Assembly (NCBI GenBank): GCA_024276735.1
Contig: JAJRWQ010000072.1
Span: forward strand, 1-34,954
DNA from: Actinomycetes bacterium
GTDB lineage: Bacteria; Actinomycetota; Thermoleophilia; BMS3ABIN01
Length of the DNA: 34,954 bases
Direction of reading: 5' to 3'
Positions 29,813 to 34,954 of the stretch are shown piece by piece; position 1 is the stretch's first letter, and the number at the start of each line of letters is the position of its first letter. The notes beneath the pieces are model-generated. The model made no database searches. It saw only the letters and a program-made list of their open reading frames with translations, and had not been told where the DNA came from. A program made the translations under genes and the position numbers.

Positions 29813-30003
29813 CGCCCCACCGGTGGAAAGTCGAAAAAAGCCCAGCAAAGTAACGAGAAAACATCTCGGAAACCCCTGTGGAAGGGCCAGGGACGGCGGG
29901 TGAAAACCCCGTAGATGAAAAATGGATGGAGGGAAGGGCGCGCAGGCGCCGGTGGAACGGCAGGCGGCTTTTGTACCGCCGGGGCGGCATTGCCCACAGT
30001 TTT

Positions 30004-31368
30004 TCAACGGCGCCTCTTCAGCTTGCTGGTGATCTGTTGCACGAGGTTGAAGACCTCACGGTCCTCCTTGATCAGGTTGGAGATCTTGCCGATGGCGTGG
30101 ATCACGGTGGTGTGATCGCGGCCACCGAACTTCTCGCCGATGTATTTCTGGGACGAGTCCGTCAGCTCGCGGCAGAGGTACATCGCCACCTGGCGCGGGA
30201 AGACGATGTTCTGGCTGCGCTTGCTGCCCTTGAGATCTGACATGGAGATACCAAAGGTGCGGCACACCTCGTTCTGGATCTCGTCGATGTCGATCCGGGT
30301 ATCGACGCGGTTGGGCAACAGGTCTTTCAGGGCCTCGCGGGCGAGCGGCATGGTGATCTCCGAGCCGGTGAGCGACGCCAGGGCCACCACGCGGATCAGC
30401 GCCCCCTCCAGCTCGCGGATGTTGGCGGGGAAGCCGTCGGCGATGAAGGTGAGCACCTCCGGGTCCTCGATGCGGATGCCGTCGGAGGCGACCTTCTTGC
30501 GCAGGATGGCTACCCGGGTCTCCAGGTCGGGCGGCTGGATGTCGGTGATCAGCCCCGACTCGAAGCGGCTGCGCAGCCGCTCCTCCAGGGTGGCGATCTC
30601 CCGCGGCGGCCGGTCGCTGGTGATGGCGATCTGCTTGCCGGCCTCGTAGAGGGTATTGAAGGTGTGGAAGAACTCCTCCTGCGTCTGCTCCTTGTTCTCC
30701 AGGAACTGGATGTCGTCGATCAGCAGCACGTCGTTCTCGCGGTACTTGCGCTTGAAGCCCTCGATCCGCTTCTGGTCCATCAGCGAGTTGATGAAGTCGT
30801 TGGTGAACATCTCGATGGTGAGGTACTTCACCGTCAGCTCGGGGTTGTTGGTGGTCACCAGGTGGCCGATGGCCTGCAGGAGGTGGGTCTTGCCCAGGCC
30901 CACGCCGCCGTAGATGAAGAGGGGGTTGTAGGCGGCCGCCGGCGCCTCCGCCACCGCCAGGGCGGCGGCGTGCGCGAAACGGTTGCTGTTGCCGATGACG
31001 AAACGGTCGAAGGTGTAGAAGGGATTCAGCATCTTCTGCTGCCGCCCGCCGGCAGGCTCGGGGGCAGCCGCCAGGCAGCTGCCGTCGCTGTCGGTGACGG
31101 AGACGCTCTCGGCAGCGGCAGGGGAAGTCACCACCCTCACCTCCAGCGAGCGGCCCGCCACCTCGCCGATGGAATCCTCGATCAACGGCAGGAAGCGGCT
31201 CTCGATGGTGCGCTTGGTGAACTCGTTGGGGGCGGCGAGCAGGAAGGAACTCTCCTCGATGCCGATGGTGTCGGTCTTGTCGAACCAGATGTCGTAGGTG
31301 GAGCTGCTCAGGGACTGCCGGATGGTCTCCTTGGCTTGGCGCCAGATGGTCTCTGCCTGTTTGTCCAT
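30004..31368 (-). CDS. dnaA: Chromosomal replication initiator DnaA
   Basis: DnaA binds DnaA boxes and melts the origin. The 454-residue product starts at ATG 31368 behind a strong GGAGGAGG site; the open frame extends further upstream but without DnaA sequence. Domain I is about 1-85, followed by a short Ala-rich linker (about 86-115). The AAA+ core has FDRFVIGNSNRFAHAAALAVA, Walker A GGVGLGKTHLL (154-164) and Walker B VLLIDDIQFL. The C-terminal DNA-binding helix-turn-helix includes GGRDHTTVIHAI. Four DnaA boxes lie upstream, so autoregulation is likely. Confidence 0.98.
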   Translation of the reverse strand: MDKQAETIWRQAKETIRQSLSSSTYDIWFDKTDTIGIEESSFLLAAPNEFTKRTIESRFLPLIEDSIGEVAGRSLEVRVVTSPAAAESVSVTDSDGSCLAAAPEPAGGRQQKMLNPFYTFDRFVIGNSNRFAHAAALAVAEAPAAAYNPLFIYGGVGLGKTHLLQAIGHLVTTNNPELTVKYLTIEMFTNDFINSLMDQKRIEGFKRKYRENDVLLIDDIQFLENKEQTQEEFFHTFNTLYEAGKQIAITSDRPPREIATLEERLRSRFESGLITDIQPPDLETRVAILRKKVASDGIRIEDPEVLTFIADGFPANIRELEGALIRVVALASLTGSEITMPLAREALKDLLPNRVDTRIDIDEIQNEVCRTFGISMSDLKGSKRSQNIVFPRQVAMYLCRELTDSSQKYIGEKFGGRDHTTVIHAIGKISNLIKEDREVFNLVQQITSKLKRRR

Positions 31369-31497
31369 GAAACCTCCTCCGTGACTGGTTTTGCCCGGCC
31401 CCCCGCCACGAGGTGACAGAACAGCTTGGTTTTCCGCAGATGACCATCGAATCGCCGCCGAAACACCGCGGCGGCGCGGGGGAGCCGCGGCGACGAT

Positions 31498-31524
31498 TTT
31501 ATAGCCGCCGGGTCGATAAAACAA
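31498..31524 (-). promoter_or_regulatory. Candidate dnaA promoter
   Basis: On the minus strand, TATAAA (31503-31498) is a good -10, with TTGTTT (31524-31519) 15 bp upstream as a weak -35. The leader to the dnaA ATG would be about 120 nt. DnaA boxes at 31553-31575 lie just upstream. Confidence 0.45.
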
Positions 31525-31552
31525 GGCAGCGCGCGCGCAGGGCGGAGGCGAG

Positions 31553-31575
31553 TTTTCCACAGCAGTTGTGGATAA
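31553..31575. promoter_or_regulatory. DnaA-box pair 1
   Basis: TTTTCCACA on the plus strand (31553-31561) faces TGTGGATAA (31567-31575). The latter is a perfect TTATCCACA box on the minus strand. The two are separated by 5 bp. Confidence 0.85.
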
Positions 31576-31662
31576 ATCAAGCCCCGGGTCCGGCTGGCGG
31601 TGCAGATCACGGGAGGCCGTGGCCGCGGACCCGCATGGCCAGCAAGAATGCGCAGGCGACGG

Positions 31663-31693
31663 CTATCCACAACTGTTGAAAGCGTGTGGAAAA
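31663..31693. promoter_or_regulatory. DnaA-box pair 2
   Basis: CTATCCACA on the plus strand (31663-31671; one mismatch to TTATCCACA) faces TGTGGAAAA (31685-31693; TTTTCCACA on the minus strand). The two are separated by 13 bp. This mirrors the arrangement of pair 1. Confidence 0.8.
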
Positions 31694-31831
31694 CCTTGGG
31701 CGCCGTGCGCCGGGCGGTAGTCTAACGAGACGACGGTTTCTGCAACCAGGGGGAGGGGATAAGGAATCGGGTGACGGAGGGAGAAGAAAACGATACGGAA
31801 ACCGGTAGACCGAGAAAGGCGAGAACAGGCC

Positions 31832-32644
31832 GTGGCCACCATACTTGCATTCGCCAACCAGAAGGGCGGGGTCGCCAAGACGACTTCGACCCTCAACGTG
31901 GGCGTCGCTCTCCGGGAGATGCACCGGCGCGTGCTGGCGATCGATCTCGATCCCCAGGCAAATCTCACCATGTGCCAGGGCATCGACCCGGACGGGCTCA
32001 CCCGCAGCACTTACGACGTGCTGGTGCACCGCACCGACATAGCCGATGTAGTGGTCCGCTGCGAGATCGACATCGCCCCGGCGAGCATCGATCTCGCCGG
32101 CGCCGAGCTGGCGCTCTCGTCGGCGATCGGCAGGGAGCGCTCGCTGGAGAAGGCGCTGATGCCCATCCAGCATCGGTACGACTACATCCTCATCGACACC
32201 CCGCCGTCGCTGGGGCTGCTCACCATCAATGCCTTCACTGCCGCCAGGGGTGTAGTGGTGCCGGTGCAGTGCGAATACCTGTCGCTGCGGGGCCTGGCGC
32301 AGCTGGAGCGGACGCTGGAGATGGTACGAGAGAACCTGAATCCCGAGGCCAAGATCGTGGGCATCCTGCCGACGATGCTGGACGTGCGCACCATCCACGG
32401 ACGCGAAGCGGTGGATGTCCTCAAGGAATCGTTCGGTGACCTCGTCTTCGACACGGTGGTGAAGAAGACGATCAAGTTCGCCGAGGCGCCCGTCAAGGGC
32501 CGGTCGATACTGGCGTACGACCCGGGGGGCGAGGCGGCGGAAACCTATCGCAAGCTGGCAAAGGAGTTGCTCAATGAGAAGCCGGGCGAGCATGAAGGAA
32601 GGGGCGCTGGCGAACCTCTTCCGGCATACGGAGCACATATCTGA
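31832..32644 (+). CDS. parA: ParA/Soj family chromosome-partitioning ATPase
   Basis: This 270-residue deviant-Walker ATPase probably helps segregate the origin or regulates DnaA, as Soj does. It begins at GTG 31832 with MATILAFANQKGGVAKTTSTLNVG; the Walker A reads KGGVAKTT instead of the usual KGGVGKTT, with both lysines kept. Other motifs are IDLDPQANLT (A' motif) and ILIDTPPSLGLLTINAF (Walker B). The last 24 residues overlap ftsZ and look non-homologous. No parB follows it. It sits right at the origin as the first gene of the rightward arm. Confidence 0.9.
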   Translation: MATILAFANQKGGVAKTTSTLNVGVALREMHRRVLAIDLDPQANLTMCQGIDPDGLTRSTYDVLVHRTDIADVVVRCEIDIAPASIDLAGAELALSSAIGRERSLEKALMPIQHRYDYILIDTPPSLGLLTINAFTAARGVVVPVQCEYLSLRGLAQLERTLEMVRENLNPEAKIVGILPTMLDVRTIHGREAVDVLKESFGDLVFDTVVKKTIKFAEAPVKGRSILAYDPGGEAAETYRKLAKELLNEKPGEHEGRGAGEPLPAYGAHI

Positions 32645-33734
32645 GGATACGACCATCGAGGAAAGGCGGCCGGCGCCGCGGCAGGAAGAGCCGCGGCCGG
32701 AGACCCCCTACATCGCCTCGATAAAGGTGGTTGGAGTCGGCGGCGGCGGCACCAACGCCGTGCAGCGGATGATCGACGCCGGGGTGATGGGCGTCGAGTT
32801 CATCGCCGTCAACACCGACGCCCAGGGGCTGCAGAACTGCGAGGCCGACGTGAAGATACACGTGGGCGGCGAGCTCACGCAGGGGCTCGGCGGCGGCGCC
32901 GACCCCGCGGTGGGCGTGGAGGCGATGGAGCGCAGCCGCGACGAGGTTAAGAAGGTGCTCAGGGGGGCGGACCTGGTATTCATCACCGCCGGCGAGGGCG
33001 GCGGCACCGGCACCGGCGCGGCGCCGGTGATCGCCGAGATCGCCCGCGACCTGGGGGCGCTGACCATCGGCATCGTCACCAGGCCCTTCAGTTTCGAGGG
33101 CACGCGGCGCAACATCCAGGCCGAGGAAGGCATCCGCCGCCTGAGGCGGGCGGCCGACACGGTGATAGTCGTGCCCAACGACCGCCTGCTGCAGGTGGTC
33201 AACCGCGAGACCAGCCTCCTGGAGGCCTTTGCCGTGGCCGACGACGTGCTCCGCCAGGGAGTGCAAAGCATCTGCGACCTCATCAACCTCACCGGCCTGA
33301 TCAACCTCGACTTCGCCGACGTACGCACCATCATGAGCAACGCCGGCAGCGCCCTGATGGGCGTGGGCGAGGCCAACGGCGAGAACCGGGCCAAGGTGGC
33401 CGCGGAGGCGGCCATCGGCTCACCGCTGCTGGAGACGTCGATCGAGGGCGCGAGGGGAATCCTGCTCAACATCCGCGGCGGCGCCGACGTCGCCCTCTAC
33501 GAGGCCAACGAGGCAGCGCAGGTGGTCTCGGCGGCGGCCGCCGAGGACGCCAACATCATCTTTGGCACCACCGTCGACGAAGGGCTCGGCGACGCCATCC
33601 GCGTCACCGTGATCGCCACCGGCTTCGACGAGAAGGCCGCGAAGCCGGCAAGCATCCGCACCGCCGCTGCCGATGGCGCCGACAGCCCCCGCGAGGCGGA
33701 GCCGGAGCCGGAGGCGGAAACAGAAGCGCAGTGA
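32574..33734 (+). CDS. ftsZ: Cell division GTPase FtsZ
   Basis: FtsZ polymerises with GTP to form the division ring. The 386-residue product starts at ATG 32574, 7 nt after AAGGAG, inside the end of parA (71-bp overlap). A 49-residue charged N-terminal extension precedes the fold. Motifs are VVGVGGGGTNAVQRM, NTDAQGL, the tubulin signature GGGTGTGAAP (about 142-151) and the T7 synergy loop NLDFADVRTIM. The C-terminal tail is short and acidic (EAEPEPEAETEAQ) and lacks the usual conserved peptide (DxPxFLR-like) that binds FtsA, SepF or ZipA. It is outside a dcw cluster. It could be a second FtsZ. Confidence 0.94.
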   Translation: MRSRASMKEGALANLFRHTEHISEDTTIEERRPAPRQEEPRPETPYIASIKVVGVGGGGTNAVQRMIDAGVMGVEFIAVNTDAQGLQNCEADVKIHVGGELTQGLGGGADPAVGVEAMERSRDEVKKVLRGADLVFITAGEGGGTGTGAAPVIAEIARDLGALTIGIVTRPFSFEGTRRNIQAEEGIRRLRRAADTVIVVPNDRLLQVVNRETSLLEAFAVADDVLRQGVQSICDLINLTGLINLDFADVRTIMSNAGSALMGVGEANGENRAKVAAEAAIGSPLLETSIEGARGILLNIRGGADVALYEANEAAQVVSAAAAEDANIIFGTTVDEGLGDAIRVTVIATGFDEKAAKPASIRTAAADGADSPREAEPEPEAETEAQ

Positions 33735-33744
33735 CGGGCGCCGT

Positions 33745-33765
33745 CCCGGCCCCGCGGCGGCCGGG
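33745..33765. terminator. Hairpin between convergent ftsZ and Lrp-domain genes
   Basis: CCCGGCC (33745-33751) pairs with GGCCGGG (33759-33765) around a 7-nt loop, 11 bp after the ftsZ stop. No T-run follows on either strand, so termination without a U-tract is only a suggestion. Confidence 0.4.
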
Positions 33766-33806
33766 AACATGACTGCCCGCCCGGCGCCGGCCCGGCAGTG
33801 GCTGTC

Positions 33807-34043
33807 TCAGGGAAGCTCCACCACCACGCAGGTCATGGTCTGCGCCACCCCGTCCACCGACTGGATCTGCGACACCACCTTTTCTCCCAGCTCGCTGACG
33901 TCTGCGCCCTCGATGTAGGCGATGACGTCGTAGGCGCCGGTAACGGCGTGGGCGCTGCTCACGCCGGGCACGGCGGCGATCTGCTTGCGCGCCTCGCCCG
34001 CGCGCCCCGGCGAGGCGTTCACCAGCACGTATGCTGCCGCCAT
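33807..34043 (-). CDS. Stand-alone Lrp/AsnC ligand-binding (RAM) domain protein
   Basis: A 78-residue protein consisting only of the effector-binding domain of Lrp/AsnC regulators (alpha-beta RAM fold): AYVLVNASPGRAGEARKQI, VPGVSSAHAVTGAYDVIAYIEG and QIQSVDGVAQTMTCVVVE. There is no DNA-binding helix-turn-helix. The start ATG 34043 follows GAGGAGG by 8 nt. Such small proteins may bind amino acids or form mixed oligomers with full-length regulators; the ligand is unknown. It is convergent with ftsZ and divergent from the deacetylase gene. Confidence 0.88.
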   Translation of the reverse strand: MAAAYVLVNASPGRAGEARKQIAAVPGVSSAHAVTGAYDVIAYIEGADVSELGEKVVSQIQSVDGVAQTMTCVVVELP

Positions 34044-34083
34044 CGATACCACCTCCTCGAAAAGGATAGAATGGTCAGGCATT

Positions 34084-34112
34084 AACTTATTCCCCGGGGG
34101 ACCCGCCGTCAA
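34084..34112 (-). promoter_or_regulatory. Candidate promoter of the Lrp-domain gene
   Basis: TTGACG (34112-34107, minus strand) is a near-perfect -35. Seventeen bases downstream is TAAGTT (34089-34084), a weak -10. The predicted leader is about 35 nt, consistent with the strong ribosome site. Confidence 0.5.
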
Positions 34113-34146
34113 CACTTGCCGCGGACCCCGGGCGGAGGATCGCCAC

Positions 34147-34938
34147 GTGAAGAGGCTCATCGTCAACGCCGACGACTTCGGCATCACCCGGGGGGTCAAC
34201 CGGGGCATCGTGGACTGCCATCGCCGTGGCATCGTCACCAGCACCACCTTGATGGTGAACGGCGAGGCCGCGGCGGCGGCGGCGCGGCTGGCGGCGGAAA
34301 ACCCCTCGCTGGGGGTGGGCCTGCACCTGAACCTGAGCTCCGGTCGGCCGGTGTTGCCGCCGGAACGCGTGCCCACGCTGGTGCGGCGCGACGGCGGCTT
34401 TCCCGGCGCCGCCACCATGCTGGCGCGCCTGAGCGCCGGCGTCGTCGAGCGGCGCGAGCTCGAAGGCGAGATCGCGGCCCAGCTGCAGGCCTGCCGCTCG
34501 CTGGGGATCGAGCCCACGCACGTGGACAGCCACCACCACCTGCACGCGCACCCGGTGCTGGCGACGGCGCTGGTGCGGGTCTGCCGGCGGGAGGGGATCG
34601 ACAGGGCGCGGGGGTTCAAGTTCCGCCCCGGCAGCGTCAAGGCGGCGGCGATCCGCCTGGCGGCATTCCTGCCGCGGCGGCTGAAGACACCGGACCGCCT
34701 GGCCGGCATCGAGGTGATGGGCGAGCGGGACGTGGCCGCCTACCTTGAGGAAAAGCTTGCGCTGCCCGGGGACGTGCTGGAATACATGTGTCACCCGGGC
34801 TACGTGGACGAGAGGCTGATGGCGGTAACCAGCTACAACCGCTTGCGCCTGGTGGAGCTGGAGGCCCTGCTCTCGCCGGAGGTGCGGCAGGTGATCGCAG
34901 CGGCGGGCGTCGAGCTGGTGAGCTTCCGGGAGCTTTGA
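34147..34938 (+). CDS. YdjC/ChbG-family carbohydrate deacetylase (HpnK-like)
   Basis: The 263-residue product belongs to the YdjC family of metal-dependent deacetylases, which includes chitooligosaccharide deacetylase ChbG and hopanoid-associated HpnK. It begins at GTG 34147, 8 nt after GGAGG, with MKRLIVNADDFGITRGVNRGI. The DD pair and the later histidines in GVGLHLNLSSGRPVLP and HVDSHHHLHAHP are the metal and catalytic residues. The C-terminal EYMCHPGYVD and LTSYNR-like VTSYNRLRLVEL segments are conserved too. No hopanoid or chitin genes are nearby, so the substrate is open. The stop at 34936-34938 is 16 bp from the window edge. Confidence 0.9.
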   Translation: MKRLIVNADDFGITRGVNRGIVDCHRRGIVTSTTLMVNGEAAAAAARLAAENPSLGVGLHLNLSSGRPVLPPERVPTLVRRDGGFPGAATMLARLSAGVVERRELEGEIAAQLQACRSLGIEPTHVDSHHHLHAHPVLATALVRVCRREGIDRARGFKFRPGSVKAAAIRLAAFLPRRLKTPDRLAGIEVMGERDVAAYLEEKLALPGDVLEYMCHPGYVDERLMAVTSYNRLRLVELEALLSPEVRQVIAAAGVELVSFREL

Positions 34939-34954
34939 GGTGCCGCGGGAAACA

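Larger units (their letters stand above)
31369..31831. other. oriC region between dnaA and parA
   Basis: A 463-bp gap without a credible gene. It holds four DnaA-box-like 9-mers in two convergent pairs, the likely dnaA promoter, and the start of the parA leader. Genes on both sides point away from it, as at a bidirectional origin. I see no clear AT-rich unwinding stretch here; the nearest one is beyond dnaA at 29762-29812. No parS-like 16-bp palindrome was found. Confidence 0.75.

Noticed and set aside
31369-31831. parS-type site near parA
   Set aside because: No GTTTCACGTGAAAC-like palindrome was found by eye in the origin region.

Overview
This is a high-GC bacterial chromosome segment that appears to contain the replication origin. 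A cluster of DnaA boxes lies between a leftward dnaA and a rightward parA/soj-like gene. Gene direction flips there: nearly all long genes to its left (dnaA-dnaN-recF-dciA-gyrB-gyrA, the fatty-acid operon, proA, a sensor kinase) read leftward, while parA and ftsZ read rightward, as expected for leading-strand genes on two replichores. The taxon is not certain. The dnaA-dnaN-recF-dciA(DUF721)-gyrB-gyrA order recalls Actinobacteriota and some other GC-rich lineages. GyrB, however, carries the long TOPRIM insert best known from Gram-negative bacteria, and enoyl-ACP reduction uses FabK. An uncultivated deep-branching lineage is my inference. There are no rRNA, tRNA, CRISPR or insertion sequences that I can see.

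Layout. 1-1335: end of a leftward PMT/ArnT-like membrane glycosyltransferase (cut by the window edge). 1432-5266: a rightward group of a GlcF-like Fe-S protein, a class II aldolase-fold protein, a TauE/SafE permease broken by an in-frame TAG, and selD. The selD gene reads through a UGA at codon 17 and is therefore itself a selenoprotein. 5250-6356: a leftward tRNA-queuosine mannosyltransferase-like gene. 6410-10341: a leftward membrane-bound hybrid histidine kinase split by a frameshift, with a cysteine-rich two-CW module. 10464-11711: proA. 11897-14546: rightward class I aldolase, amidohydrolase and larB. 14556-21967: leftward fatty-acid operon fabZ-fabH-fabK-fabD-fabG-fabF-accD-accA, lacking acpP. 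22076-31368: leftward replication operons gyrA, gyrB, dciA, recF, dnaN and dnaA. 31369-31831: oriC region. 31832-33734: parA and ftsZ, overlapping by 71 bp. 33807-34043: stand-alone Lrp/AsnC ligand-binding domain. 34147-34938: YdjC/ChbG-type deacetylase.

How the parts fit. The right half combines initiation (DnaA, oriC), elongation and repair (DnaN, RecF), helicase loading (DciA), topology (gyrase), origin segregation (ParA) and division (FtsZ) in one 12-kb block. The central operon makes malonyl-CoA (AccA/AccD, with AccB/AccC elsewhere) and runs the type II fatty-acid cycle. The left third is accessory metabolism, and it holds the most unusual coding signals: the recoded UGA in selD, the amber-interrupted permease and the frameshifted kinase. 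I did not find a convincing wholly new system. The best leads are these recoding or disruption events and the origin-linked parA-ftsZ unit.
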